This document shows, in pieces, positions 10,252 through 21,701 of a DNA stretch of 64,000 nucleotides. The stretch covers positions 4,795,544-4,859,543 of the forward strand of contig OX465592.1 of assembly GCA_950022655.1 (NCBI GenBank), in the 5' to 3' direction. The notes below the pieces were generated by a model. The model was given only the letters and a program-made list of their open reading frames with translations, was not told the origin of the DNA and did not search any database. Each line of letters begins with the position of its first letter. Position 1 is the stretch's first letter. This DNA is from Alentia gelatinosa (lineage: Eukaryota > Annelida > Polychaeta > Phyllodocida > Polynoidae). The position numbers were made by a program, and so were the translations under genes.

Positions 10252-10640
10252 CAGGCGCCACCTGGTGATTTTGTCAATTATCGGTCAAAACTCGTTTCTT
10301 GGGATTTATTCTAAAAGGTCTTAGACAGCACAGTCCAGGGGAAATGCATTCTTAAAGTTCAGCCTCACCCCTCATGGATGCACCCCCCCCCCTCCCCCCC
10401 AAAAAAAGAAGCTAGGTCCAATTAGAATACAAATAACAGCTTTTACTGTGTGAAAAGAAACTTCTTAGAATTTCTATATATTCTTTTATGAAATTTAGCG
10501 CTAAATCGAAAACTAGCATGATGACCCCCAATTTTTAGATCAGATATGTGTACTAGAACGCTTGGAAATCATCATATTCAAATTTCAGGAAAATGACATG
10601 GGTTTTAATTTCGAACCAATTGTCCGGTATGCCTTTAAAG
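10252..10640 (+). mobile_element. GGCATATC-family element, 5'-truncated
   Basis: Matches the interior and right end of the elements at 32665-33098 and 33313-33781: GCCACCTGGTGATTTT, then GTCAAAACTCGTTTCTTGG, then AAAATGACATGGGTTTTA, then AATTGTCCGGTATGCCTTT. The left terminal AAAGGCATATC is missing, probably cut by the adjoining MITE. Confidence 0.65.
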
Positions 10641-11060
10641 ACAAGTGCGGGTACGTTTCACAGTGCCTTCTATATCTGCACTCAGAACTAAATTTTGCGC
10701 TGATGCTGCCATCTGGTTTTATGAAATATTGCATAGACATAAGAAATGTCCCATAGACACCAAAACTTAAGCACTTAACTTCTTCTGATGGCCTTCCCAT
10801 TGAAATTAGTATGGTGACATAGTATTATTTTAGCATTTCTCATAAATTTGTACATGTTCCCAACTATCAGAATTCAGAATTCTAGATAGCAATAGGACAT
10901 CAGTGTCATCTAGCCATGAAGTCAAAATATTGAAGTTTCCCATAGACATCAATAGTTAAACACTTATCATTTCAGATGGCCTTCCCATAGAAGTTAGCAT
11001 GGTGACATGCCTTTTTTATTGCATTTTCTATTCGCTGATATATGAAACTTATATCATCCC
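10641..11060. repeat. Degenerate duplication, about 190-bp period
   Basis: CCCATAGACA..CAAAACTTAA..CACTTA..GATGGCCTTCCCAT..GTTAGTATGGTGACAT occurs at about 10750 and again at about 10940. The two halves have diverged noticeably. Confidence 0.6.
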
Positions 11061-11460
11061 GAGTTATTTGCAAAAATCAATAGAATTTAGGAATCACCCG
11101 ACTTCTTCGATCACCTTCTGACTTGAGTTTCTTCCTCTGCCACCTTTTTAACGTAGACGAATCGCCTCTCAATTAGACGTCTACACCTCACCGCTACTCA
11201 CTGATGGGCAGCGCGCGAGGACTGGGGAACGTTATCCGCCGTTTAAGAGGGACACGTATATATTCTGTCTCTCAGGAGAAACATCGTACACCCGTGGAGG
11301 CTGTGTACTAGTGATGGCGTGATGGTCGAGACATACACTTAATGCCGTCCACGGAGAGGAGGTGAAATCGTATTAACCTCAGAGGCAGCAGGACGGTCTG
11401 ACATGGGTGAGTCTCACGTGGTACTCTGACACGACTGGCGTAGAGAGGACGGGTGGCCCT
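11061..11460. other. Unique DNA, nothing recognised
   Basis: Moderately GC-rich; no motif cluster or repeat. Confidence 0.45.
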
Positions 11461-13345
11461 GGCACAGTGTAATGATAAGGCCTGACACAGTGCAGTAATA
11501 AGGCCCTGATACAGTGTAGTGGGAAGTCCTGACACAGTGCAGTAATAAGACCTGACACAGTGCAGTAAGAAGGCACGACACAGTGCAGTAATAAGGCCCT
11601 GATACAGTGTAGTGGGAAGTCCTGACACAGTGCAGTAATAAGACCTGACACAGTGCAGTAAGAAGGACTGACACAGTGCAGTAAGAAGGACAGACACAGT
11701 GTAGTAATAAGGACTGACACAGTGTAGAACAAAGGCCTGACACAGTGCAGTAAGAAGGCCTGACACAGTGCAGTAATAAGGCCGGACACAGTTCAGTAAT
11801 AAGGCCTGACACAGTGCAGTAATAAGGCCGGACACAGTGCAGTAATAAGGCCTGGCACAGTGCAGTAATAAGGCCTGGCACAGTGCAGTAATACGGCCTG
11901 ACACAGTGTAATAATAAGGCCTGACACAGTGCAGTAATAAGGCCTGACACAGTGCAGTAATAAGGCCTGACACAGTGTAATAATAAGGCCTGACACAGTG
12001 CAGTAATAAGGCCTGACACAGTGTAATAATAAGGCCTGACACAGTGTAGTAATAAGGCCTGATACAGTGCAGTAATAAGGGCTGACAGAGTGCAGTAATA
12101 AGTCCTGACACAGTGCAGTAAGAAGGCACGACACAGTGCAGTAATAAGGCCTGACACAGTGTAGTGGGAAGTCCTGACACAGTGCAGTAATAAGACCTGA
12201 CACAGTGCAGTAATAAGGCCTGACACAGTGCAGTAATAAGGCCTGACACAGTGCAGTAATAAGGCCTGATACAGTTTAGTAATTAGGCCTGACACAGTGC
12301 AGTAATAAGGCCTGACACAGTGCAGTAATAAGGCCTGACACAGTGCAGTAAGAAGGCCCTGACACAGTGCAGTAATAAGGCCTGACACAGTGCAGTAATA
12401 AGGCCTGACACAGTGCAGTAATAAGGCCTGACACAGTGCAGTAATAAGGCCTGACACAATGCAGTAATAAGGCTTGACACAGTGCAGTAAGAAGGCGTGA
12501 CACAGTGCAGTAATAAGGCCTGACACAGTGCAGTAATAAGGCTTGACACAGTGCAGTAAGAAGGCACGACACAGTGCAGTAAGAAGGCCTGACACAGTGT
12601 AGTAATAGGGCCTGACACAGTGCAGTAATAAGGCCTGACACAGTGCAGTAGTAAGGCCTGATACAGTGCAGTAATAAGGGCTGACACAGTGCAGTAATAA
12701 GGCCTGACACAGTGCAGTAATAAGGCCTGACACAGTGCAGTAATAAGGCCTGACACAGTGCAGTAATAAGGCCTGACACAGTGCAGTAATAAGGCCTGAC
12801 ACAGTGCAGTAATAAGGCCTGACACAGTGCAGTAATAAGGCCCTGATACAGTGTAGTGGGAAGTCCTGACACAGTGCAGTAATAAGGCCTGATACAGTTT
12901 AGTAATAAGGCCTGACACAGTGCAGTAATAAGGCCAGACACAGTGCAGTAAGAAGGCCCTGACACAGTGCAGTAATAAGGCCTGACACAGTGCAGTAATA
13001 AGGCCTGACACAGTGCAGTAATAAGGCCTGACACAGTGCAGTAATAAGGCGTGACACAGTGCAGTAAGAAGGTGTGACACAGTGCAGTAATAAGGCCTGA
13101 CACAGTGCCGTAATAAGGCTTGACACAGTGCAGTAATAAGGCGTGACACAGTGCAGTAATAAGGCTTGACACAGTGCAGTAAGAAGGCGTGACACAGTGC
13201 AGTAATAAGGCCTGACACAGTGCAGTAATAAGGCCTGACATAGTGCAGTAAGAAGGCCTGACACAGTGCAGTAATAAGGCCTGAAACAGTGTAGTAATAA
13301 GGCCTGACATAGTGCAGTAAGAAGGCCTGACACAGTGTAGAGAGA
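11461..13345. repeat. 23-bp minisatellite, block 1 (about 80 units)
   Basis: The unit is GGCCTGACACAGTGCAGTAA plus TAA, 23 bp, with recurrent variants (GTAGTGGGAAG, GTGCAGTAAGAAG). Because 23 is not a multiple of 3 and the minus strand lacks stops in most frames, it produces very long artefactual open frames repeating every 23 residues. Variant units recur in ordered groups, which points to block duplication. Confidence 0.95.
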
Positions 13346-13535
13346 AGAACTAACACAGTGTAGAGAGAAGGAATTTATGTCAAAGTAACATATTACTCTC
13401 TGTGATGGATTTCTCATCAACTTTATAATTAATGTCTGAATGTACTGGGAATTCTGTTATTAAGTGCTACAGAGGATTGAATGTGTGGTACAATAAAGAT
13501 GATTAAAAGAAATATAGACAAAAAGGCACGGCCCG
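13346..13535. other. Non-repeat island inside the 23-bp array
   Basis: 190 bp of AT-rich unique sequence splitting the array. It ends in ACAATAAAGATGATTAAAAG, like a polyadenylation signal followed by an A-rich tail on the plus strand, so it may be an inserted retro-copied fragment. No target duplication was identified. Confidence 0.35.
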
Positions 13536-13968
13536 GAGACAGTGCAGTAATAGGCCCTGACACAGTGTAGTAATAAGGCCTGACACAGTGTAGTAATAAG
13601 GCCTGGCACAGTGCAGTAATAAGGCCTGGCACAGTGCAGTAATACGGCCTGACACAGTGTAATAATAAGGCCTGGCACAGTGCAGTAATAAGGCCTGGCA
13701 CAGTGCAGTAATAAGGCCTGACACAGTGCAGTAATAAGGCCTGACACAGTGTAGTAATAAGGCCTGACACAGTGCAGTAATAAGGCCTGACACAGTGCAG
13801 TAATAAGGCCTGACACAGTGCAGTAATAAGGCCTGACACAGTGTAGTAATAAGGCCTGACACAGTGCAGTAATAAGGCCTGACACAGTGCAGTAATAGGG
13901 CCTGACACAGTGTAGTAGTAAGGCCTGACACAGGGGAAAATAAGGCTTGACACAGTGGAATATTAGGA
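13536..13968. repeat. 23-bp minisatellite, block 2
   Basis: About 18 further units of the same 23-bp sequence, closer to one another than to parts of block 1. Decayed units follow at 14250-14330 and near 14710. Confidence 0.9.
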
Positions 13969-14098
13969 AACGTCCTTACTTTGCACGAAACTGTTTCTGT
14001 TCTAGGTCAGTCGTCGATTTCATACGCCACAGGCGGAAGCAGTATAAAATCGACGACTGGCTGAGAACGGGAACCAATTCGTCCACAGTAAGGATGTT
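13969..14098. mobile_element. 130-bp foldback element at the array edge
   Basis: Outer arms AACGTCCTTACT and AGTAAGGATGTT pair, as do inner arms CAGTCGTCGATTT and AAATCGACGACTGG. It separates the main 23-bp array from the remnant units at 14250. Confidence 0.7.
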
Positions 14099-15320
14099 CG
14101 CTTATAATTATATCCCTTGAATCGATGGAAAAACACTATTTTAATGAGTTATTAAGCCACAGTCACAGTGGGCAAGAATATTATTATTACTACACCCCTA
14201 GCAGCGGGCAGTATTTGATTGACATTCGCACACAGGTATATAATAATAAGAAAGCCTAACACAGTGTAGTAAGAAGGCCTGACATAGTGCTGGTTGTAGC
14301 CCTGATACAGTGTAGTAAAGCCCAATGGCCATATACCCATTTCAGAACATTTATGAACCTTTGTCAGTGACAAACGGGCGGTAATTTGTCTCAGCCAAGG
14401 TATCCTAACGGAGTCGGCCGTAGTCAGTAGATGTAGGACAGCTAGGCAAGAGTGAGCCACCGATTAGTGAGCCACCTCCTTCAGATGTCCTTTTGTCGCC
14501 AACAAGTTATGGTTTCTATGTTCCAAAATCGGTGGCAAAATGTTTATCAACATGTTGATAAATCTAGTCGCTGACAACAGAACGTTGGTAAATGGGGCTT
14601 GATTGTCTTACGTAATTTGCCTGCGACAAGTTCACCGACTCCTATACAATTTGCCAACTAATCGTTCAACCCTTAACCGGTAGATGGGCATCGGGCTTAA
14701 GGTGTGGTTCTGACTTAGTGCAGTAAGGGGTGGCCTTGACAGAGTGAAAATCTGCCTTTTAGCTGCCGTATACTACACTCTCCTACTTAGTATGACTTAC
14801 TCTCCAAGCCGAGATCTAAGTGCAGAGTACAGACCTACAACAGTCTGTACCGAACGACCAGCCTCCTAAACACCTCCCTCCCATTGTCCACCCCCACAGA
14901 GCGGCACATTTAGGTAGCCGTGCTACTGGGGCTTCAGGATCAATAGCTGACAATAGGTTGAGTGTACGGGGCGCGGTGGGGTGCGGCGGGGGAGGGCAGG
15001 CAGCCCTGGAGACACCGGGGAGTCAGGGAGTACAGGCCGGCTATCTATAGGCGCCCCGTGCCTGATCTCTGTATGCGGCTTGTGGGTTGTATAGAGCGGT
15101 GTTTCGCACCTGCGGGTAACGGTTTAACACAGTCGAGGTGAAGTGACACGGTTTGAGGACATATGAAACGTCTAACAGCTTCCCCTCTGACTAGAATTTG
15201 TAAATCCTGACTCAATACGCGGATTAAAACATTCTAGGGTGTCAAATAGAGATAGGAACTGTATTGTCCTTGCTGTACTACACATATACTTTTATAATCT
15301 AATGTCTGTGTATCATACCA
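14099..15320. other. Gene-free stretch with array remnants and a palindrome
   Basis: Decayed 23-bp units at 14250-14330. A perfect 20-bp palindrome TTTATCAACATGTTGATAAA at 14543-14562. A GC-rich patch at 14930-15060. No credible gene. Confidence 0.5.
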
Positions 15321-15321
15321 A

Positions 15322-15541
15322 GGACCTGTTTCATTCGTTTCGTGAAATGTCTAGATGACTTCTAGAGGATGTGTCCAGTTTCATAAGAACTAGACATTAG
15401 ACTTGGTTTTGTCCGTTCTTGCTTGCACTGTTGGTGCCGCTTTTCATGTCTGTACATGTCTAACACTTTTGTCACGAAACTAGTGAAACAGGACCCTTGA
15501 CGCCATCTAGACATGTCACGAAACTAGTGAAACAGGTCCCT
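15322..15541. mobile_element. MITE with GGACCTGTTTCA termini, copy 1
   Basis: Starts GGACCTGTTTCATTCGTTTC and ends in the complement (CGAAACTAGTGAAACAGGTC). Core TAAGAACTAGACATTAGAC and TTGTCCGTTCTTGC are shared with 59899-60209. Inserted in the 49-bp repeat. Confidence 0.75.
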
Positions 15542-15679
15542 GTTCTGTCTCCGGACCTTTATCTTAGCCTGGTATAAATATCCATAAGCTTAACAATGGG
15601 AACTCGTTCTCAACAGGCTTGCGAGTACGGTAACTTATACTCAATTTCTTTCTCAGTCTCAAATGTCTGTGTTTCATAC

Positions 15680-15733
15680 CTGGGAGCTGTTTCAAAACGT
15701 GGGTTAAGTCTATGGTTTTGAATCAGCTCCCAG
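15680..15733. mobile_element. 54-bp near-perfect foldback
   Basis: Left arm CTGGGAGCTGTTTCAAAAC (15680-15698) pairs with the right arm at 15715-15733 with one mismatch over 19 bp, around a 16-nt loop. It sits at the same kind of junction in the 49-bp repeat (after TCATAC) as the element at 15322, so it may be a miniature derivative. Confidence 0.65.
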
Positions 15734-15956
15734 CTGTTCTGTCTCCAGTTGTCCTGACTTGTCTAATGTCCATGTGTCATACCTGTTCTGTCTCTATTTT
15801 TCCTGACTAGCCTAATGTCTGTGTATCATACTTGTCCTGTCTCCAGTTGTCCTGACTAGTCTAATGTCTCTGCATCACACCTGTTTTGTCTCCTGTTGTC
15901 CTGACTGGTCTAATGTCTGTGTATCATACCTGTTCTGTCTCATTGTCAGTTGACTT

Positions 15957-16250
15957 TTGTCTCACCCCTAGAACAGGTTTTGCCATAGGAATAACGTTAG
16001 AAGATAATACTCAACGATCACCCCGGTAAAGTGACAATACTATGCCATGGTCGTGGCGTAGTGAATACGAGATGATGTCAAAGGCGATTGACCAACCAGC
16101 GGCCAGGATTTCAGAGAGGAGAAAAGACAAGAGATTAAAATGTCCCTAACAGTGAAAAGGGTGAGATAAATCCAGAACTGCACTTAAATCGTAAAATATA
16201 CATTACTTCACGAGTTTCGATGGGCCGCAATCGTCATCGAGTATTGTGTA
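15957..16250 (+). mobile_element. Two-module foldback element, copy 3 (end lost)
   Basis: TTGTCTCACCCCTAG to AAAAGGGTGAGATAAA is module 1. Module 2 begins CAGAACTGCACTTAAATCGT but its right arm is missing where the next element begins at 16251. Closest to the copies at 38441 and 62106. Confidence 0.7.
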
Positions 16251-16635
16251 TTTATCCTACCCCTAATAAAAACGGTCAATAGGCATACCATAGGCAAATT
16301 TTATGTGGCATGCCGTGACATAAAGTGCGATTTATGCCTCTAGGGGCATAAAAAAATCGACCAATTAGCGACCAGATTGTGAGCCGCTCCGAAAAAAGTT
16401 CTGGTTGGACTCAAAAGTTTTGTTTAATCGATATTTATATTTAGTAATCTAAAAGCGTAGAGACAGGGTAGGATAAATATGAAACCGAACTCGAGTTAGA
16501 CTTATCAGTGTCTATGCCACTCTGGTCAGGTCTGCTCCTCACTACGCTCAGCTAACGCTTCGCGTAGTAATACACGACCTTCCCGTCGTGGCATAAACAC
16601 TGATAAGTCTAACTCTCGTTCAGTTTCTACTAAGT
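16251..16635 (+). mobile_element. Two-module element, variant with altered paired ends
   Basis: Module 1 is bounded by TTTATCCTACCC (16251-16262) and its exact complement GGGTAGGATAAA (16466-16477), differing from the rest of the family at the same positions on both sides. Module 2 has arms AGTTAGACTTATCAGTGT (right after GAACTCG) and ACACTGATAAGTCTAACT, with an inner GTCGTGGCATA pairing region. It directly abuts copy 3. Confidence 0.7.
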
Positions 16636-17384
16636 ATCAAGTCTCTAATGACCTTGTATCATACAGGGTCTGTTCTGTCTCATCACCTGTTGACAAGATG
16701 GACAATGAAGTGAATAAATAAAGGTGGATAATATATATATATATGATATCATCGTGTTTCTGATATTACTCTGTGTATCCTCCTCTTAGTTGACTGTATA
16801 CAATATCCTCGCCCACGCTCAGATATCACTTTGCGTCAACTACGTTGAGGATACGCCCACTGGTACCAGAAACCATTGAATATTGTACATATGTTGTGAT
16901 TGCATCCAGTGAAAAAGTCCTCCTGGGCAAAAATACTGAGCCCACACACCAAAACACCTCCATGGAGAGCTTTGATAAAGAGACTTTAGTAAGGCAATGA
17001 CAATGAAACATCACTTTATACACAGCAATATGTCATTTAACCATAAAATAGCCTACATATGTCATTTGAGACGTCTCCACCACATGCTACAGGCTGTCTC
17101 AGTAGGCGCCTGTCTACTCCCAATGGTGTTATTCTGAAATATCTGACCAAACTGAACTTGAGATTGATGAATGGGTTAAAAAGGCACGTCTGCAGGTTGG
17201 GTTATATAATGAGAAAATGCTTCATATCCATCATAATTAATTAAGCCGAAAGGACGGCAAAGCTGGGCTTGTTTTTCTTGAATAATCCGTCGAGCGGTGA
17301 ATGGTGCCTCAGTTTCAGGGAATGAAAGACTCGGAGTCTGAAATATGACACATTCTTAGACTGTAATTCACCAGGCTGCTCCGC
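16636..17384. other. Unique DNA, nothing recognised
   Basis: A short (TA)n tract lies at 16728-16744. No gene or repeat otherwise. Confidence 0.5.
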
Positions 17385-18400
17385 CTGCCGCCAGACTGTC
17401 TGCCACAGACTTCACGAGCAGACTGTCAAAAAGTCAGTCTGGGACAGGGGACAGGGGAAGCCTGCTCTAGACTTCATGACCAAACTTTTAGAAAGCCTGT
17501 CTGTCTGATGGATAAACCCCGACATAGACTTGACGAGGGGACCGTTAAATAGTCAGTCCGTCTAATGGAGAAACCCCGACATAGACTTGACGAGGGGACC
17601 GTTAAAAAGCAAGTCTATATTTAGGAAAACTCCACCACAGATTTCACGAGCAGACCATAAAGAAACAGTCTATATAATGGAGAATGCTGCAACAGACTTT
17701 ACAACCAGTCCGTCAGAAAACCAGTCTGGGACAGGAGAACCCAGCCACAGACTTCACGACCAGGCATTCAGACACTGCAACAAACCAACATTTTATTCAT
17801 ATATAAGCCATCGCGGAACTGCATGTACTGGCTGATTGCGACTTGTTTTCATATATATACGCCAGGGTTTATATACCGACGCGCCTTGGCTGTATTTCAC
17901 ACCCTGCGTACATGAGAGGAAATATCCTCTCCCCCCACCGCCTCCCGCCCGTTTGTGTTGGTAGAAGTATAGGTGTCCTCAGTGGGAAACCCTCCGAATC
18001 TGACACAGTGTGTGATTTGAAAGAACTATATATCTGAGTGTAGCACCCCCATTTCTTCTCACCCAACAACTAATCATGCTAATTATGGGCCAATATTGGT
18101 GTGCACCAGAGGGCTGAGGGTTTCAAAGCTCCATTATCCACTGACTTGATTTATCAACATGTTGATGAATCTTTGATGCTCCACTTAACAAGAAGACCAT
18201 CAAAAAGCCAGTCTATCTCCCGGAGATCCCCACCACAGACTTCACTTCCAGACCGTTAAAAAGCAAGTCTATCTTTCGGAGAACTCCGCCGCAGTCTGTA
18301 TTCAGGAAGATTCCGCCACAGACTTCACGAGCAGACCGTCAAAAAGCCAGTCTGTACAGGAGGACTCCGCCATTCAGTCTGGACAGGAGAACGACGGCCA
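17385..18400 (+). repeat. About 60-bp tandem repeat, interrupted
   Basis: Units carry CCACAGACTTCACGAGCAGA, then CCGTCAAAAAGTCAGTCTG. They run from 17385 to 17780 and resume at 18175-18400. The interruption is the dispersed element at 17787-18020 plus a short unique segment holding a second near-copy of the TTTATCAACATGTTGATgAA palindrome at 18149. Confidence 0.75.
17787..18020 (+). mobile_element. Dispersed element with CGTATATATA motifs, copy 1
   Basis: Matches 59370-59600 in inverted orientation along most of its length (TATATACGCCAGGGTTTATA, GGCTGTATTTCACACC, GAGAGGAAATATCCTCTC, CCCGTTTGTGTTGG). It is embedded in the 60-bp repeat. Superfamily unknown. Confidence 0.6.
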
Positions 18401-18696
18401 CTCGACACTCTCCACACGTAATTAACAGTAAATATCGCAGTTTGGGTCGTGATTAGAGTCAAATTACAAGTCTGCAACTTTCTGAGACAATACTCAGTTT
18501 CCTGACTTCTCTTACGATAATTTATTAAGGAAGACGAATAGTGAATCTGACTCTACCGCTTAGGTCCCTTCAGGCCCCTTATAGAACCGTTATAGAAACT
18601 AGACACCAAACTGAAAACTTACTTTAGGGGGAGGAATAGACAGTGTATACTTTGATAGGATTAGAAATGAAAGAGAAGGGTTAACTTCACCATACT
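18401..18696. other. Unique DNA, nothing recognised
   Basis: AT-rich; no structure noticed. Confidence 0.5.
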
Positions 18697-18962
18697 TAGG
18701 CCCGGCGTCCACCTACTACGATTCGGCTCCGATACGGTCTACGATGCACCTCCCGATAGAAAATCGCGTCGGAAAGTCACCTAATATCGGGGCAGTTAAC
18801 CACGTTTCTGCCATTAGACACCGATAAAAACTCCATACAATGTGTGGTAGATTGGCATGTCTAGACAAATGTCTACGATTTTGCACCATCCCGATATGAC
18901 TCCGATATTTTCTTTTTGTATCGGTGCCATATCGGTGCCATATCGGTGGACGCCAGGCCTTA
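18697..18962. mobile_element. MITE with AGGCCYGGCGTCCACC termini
   Basis: Left end TAGGCCCGGCGTCCACC; right end is the complement of TAAGGCCTGGCGTCCACC. 266 bp, non-coding. The inner ends repeat (A)TATCGG-type sequence. The terminal motif resembles those at 20782 and 60873 (GGCGTTTACACT) and 56295 (GGCGTCCACCAACC). Confidence 0.7.
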
Positions 18963-18986
18963 AACTGTAGACAGATAGACACATGC

Positions 18987-19130
18987 ATATTTACTCAGAT
19001 CAAAATGATGGTGAACTTGTCACAGTATTTACTCAGAACAGAATGATGGTAAAGTCGTCACAGTATTTACTTAGAATGTAATAATAGTGAACTCGTCACA
19101 GTTTTCACTCAGAATGTAATAATGGTAAAC
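18987..19130 (+). repeat. 38-bp tandem repeat, about 4 units
   Basis: Units: TTTACTCAGA, then AATGATGGTGAACTTGTCAC, then AGTA. Confidence 0.8.
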
Positions 19131-19439
19131 TCATCTGAGCCTCACTGTCGCCGTATCTAATTTTCTTATCTCCAACACGAGATTCTGGGAATTCCGATTG
19201 GTCCATTAGCAGAAAACATGAATAAAAGTAAATGGCAATTACAGCTGGAACGGACAACGCTTCTCTCTCAGCAATAACTATCAGATATTGGACAAAGAAC
19301 AAGCCTCATTCTCATTCATAATGACCTCATTAGTATGCATTACTTTGTAAACCTATGACCTTGCCACAAACCTACCCGCCCTAGACACACTTAGGTAGTG
19401 TGTCTGTCATGGCCGACAGAAACCCGGACAGTTAAGTGT

Positions 19440-19720
19440 TTTATCTCACCCCTGGTATTTTTGTTCTATAGACTTAATATTTGGAACTCATATCCAACGC
19501 CCATGAGGTATTTAGGGAAAATATCCAATGGGAGATTACGTCACAAAGGTTAACCCATTAGTCAATGTGAAGGGTGAGATACATTTAGAAACCTATTTAA
19601 ATTTAGGCTCAGAGCCCGAACCAATCGTGTTTGAATCACTACATAATTCACGTGGCTTCGCCCTGATTCAAACTCAACGGGTTACAAGCTCTGACACTAA
19701 ACTCTCATAGGTTTCCTCCA
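19440..19720 (+). mobile_element. Two-module foldback element, copy 4
   Basis: TTTATCTCACCCCTGG to GAAGGGTGAGATACA, then a module-2 hairpin AGAAACCTATTTAAA / CTCTCATAGGTTTCCT. Same subfamily as 2425-2720. Confidence 0.75.
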
Positions 19721-20467
19721 TAGTGTACCACGTGACGAGGCCATATCTGAGATTTATTCGAGCACTCATTCATTCTGAAATAACCGTTACAGATTCTGAC
19801 CCAGATGAGAACTCTCCCTAGAGGGCGCTGCAATGGAGTGGTCAATGTTCAAAACGAGGCTGTAGACGACTTCCGGTGTCGCTGGTGACCGGTGTCAACA
19901 GCGTCCCTAGGGCCCTCGCTTGTTCTGGGTCTGGCTACTCTGTGTCTATATAAACATGTATTTCAGCAGACGACAATCAATCGGCAGGGTTCGCTTGTTT
20001 CCGGGCTTCACAGTATTGTGTATATATAAATGTCTCCGTCTGCAGACGACAGGTTGCAGGGTTCGCTGGTGCCCAGCATGTGGGACTTTGTAGACAGTTT
20101 GCTGCCTGTCAAGAGCCGTATGCTGAGACCAGCGAAAGGTGTTATCTCATTGCATTCTCTCAAGGAAAGGAGATCAGTAAACTACAGTTCAATATCATGT
20201 TTTCAGTAGAGCAAGAAATGAATCATATATAAGGATAGAAGTACATCTGTGTAAAGAAAAACAGAAAAAATAGCAGGTTTGAGTTTAGCATTGCATGAGA
20301 AGCTCCCTCTCGTGGCCCTTCAGTCTACAGGCATAGTTCCGATTTACTCTGTCTGTATGTGGGGGAGAAACTCCAAGCGGATCCGACAGAATTTACACGT
20401 TTTATATGTGTAGGTAACTAGCCTAAAAAGAAGAGCCACATTCTCTGAGGCATGTATATGTATGTAT
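19721..20467. other. Gene-free stretch with a short tandem duplication
   Basis: At 19940-20072 a segment (TATATAAA, then CAGACGACA, then GCAGGGTTCGCT) is duplicated. A CTCF-like core TCCCTAGAGGGCGC lies at 19815. No gene recognised. Confidence 0.45.
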
Positions 20468-20470
20468 GTA

Positions 20471-20546
<76 letters not shown>

Positions 20547-20570
20547 TACACTCATATATATATATACGTC
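20468..20570. repeat. (TA)n microsatellite
   Basis: Nearly pure alternating AT, flanked by TGTA-type repeats. Confidence 0.95.
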
Positions 20571-20781
20571 TATTTCAGCCAGAAGATGATATGACAACTT
20601 TATAGACTCTCTCGCGCCTTTTGGACTGAGAGGAGAGGTCCGGGGTGATTTATACAGTGTCGTTATTGGCAGTATGTCTGTATTAATATAGTTCCATAAT
20701 CCTGTGGCGACGCTTCTAAACGCCAGACACATTCACTAGATGCGGGGATGATGGAGATCGGACAGGACTCATTCTGACACA

Positions 20782-21101
20782 GGGTTTACATTGGACGACT
20801 AAATATGTGGTGACTGTAGATCGTCAAGCCAGTAGTTGTCAGGTGGTGGCAATGTCAACCACAAAAGTTGTCAACCTCAGAATATACTCGAGCGCTTACA
20901 CTGACAACTAAGTTTTCACGGAATAGCCGTCCATCTAGACAACTAATTCAAACCAGCTTGAAATAGTCGACAGCGTTAGAGCGTGTCCAGTAGTCATTAA
21001 CTAGTGCCGAATTGTGACAATTTCTATCATTTTACTGCTGAAAGTCGTCAGGAGGTGCAAAATGACAGAATCGCCGACCAGAATCGTCCAGTGTAAACGC
21101 A
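20782..21101 (+). mobile_element. MITE with GGTTTACAYTGGACGA termini, copy A
   Basis: Left GGGTTTACATTGGACGAC; right end is the complement of GCGTTTACACTGGACGATTC. 320 bp, non-coding. The complement of its left half aligns with 61620-61800, and its right half with 60873-60960, so copy B at 60873-61803 is the same element inverted. Confidence 0.75.
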
Positions 21102-21701
21102 GGGTCACACTCACTCGTAATTAGATGAAGCACAGACTTGGTATTCAATGCCATTCCCAAATGACGTGAAATTCCAGGAATGATTGCCGCACTTGTTATT
21201 AGACTTGAGGAAGGGTACAGACTTGTGGGGATCTCAGGCGGTGGTATAAGGACCGCCGTGGTAAGCTTAATCCCTGGTGTCAATATAAAACGGTCAACAT
21301 CAATGTCGTTCGACCCGCAACCTCAGAAAAGTCCCCAAACCGCGGCTTTATTGGCACCAGCAGTGCTATCACGCGGCACCAGAGGGCGCCACCATCGACT
21401 CCCAGAAAGAGGCTCTCGCGAGACTGGGCGAGAATCGGCGAGAGCTGGTGTGAGCCGTAAGACGCGGTAAATATCGCTCGCTCATAGCGGACAAACGCCG
21501 CCCAGCGAACGATCGCTCTCCACAGACGGAGGTGCGATAAGACCTTTGGGACGCTCTGTGGTCCGCCATTTTTATTTTGCATCTATTTTTTCTTTGGGAA
21601 CTGCCAGGGATGGTTTACATAGAATGCATTTTAATATGTCTATAATGGAAATATAGGATAGTGCTTGATCTTCATTGTATCGATACTTAGTAGAAACCAA
21701 A
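21102..21701. other. Unique CpG-containing DNA with a CTCF-like site
   Basis: GCACCAGAGGGCGC at 21376-21389 matches the CTCF core CCASYAGRKGGCRS at 13 of 14 positions. One such match is expected by chance in 64 kb on both strands. No gene seen. Confidence 0.35.

Larger units (their letters stand above)
15280..15956 (+). repeat. About 49-bp tandem repeat split by transposons
   Basis: Units contain CTGTTCTGTCTCCAGTTGTC, then CTGACTAGTCTAATGTCTGT, then GTATCATAC. Clean units run at 15735-15956, and fragments lie at 15295-15320, 15541-15570 and 15655-15680. Two insertions (15322-15541 and 15680-15733) interrupt the array in phase. Confidence 0.75.

Noticed and set aside
11308..13953. Very long open frames (up to 462 codons) repeating LLLHCVRPYYCTVSGL
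   Set aside because: They follow exactly from the 23-bp tandem repeat, occur in overlapping frames at once, and have no non-repeat domain.
21180..21582. Open frames of about 100 codons on both strands
   Set aside because: Overlapping opposite-strand frames in CpG-rich DNA, with no recognisable domain or codon signature.
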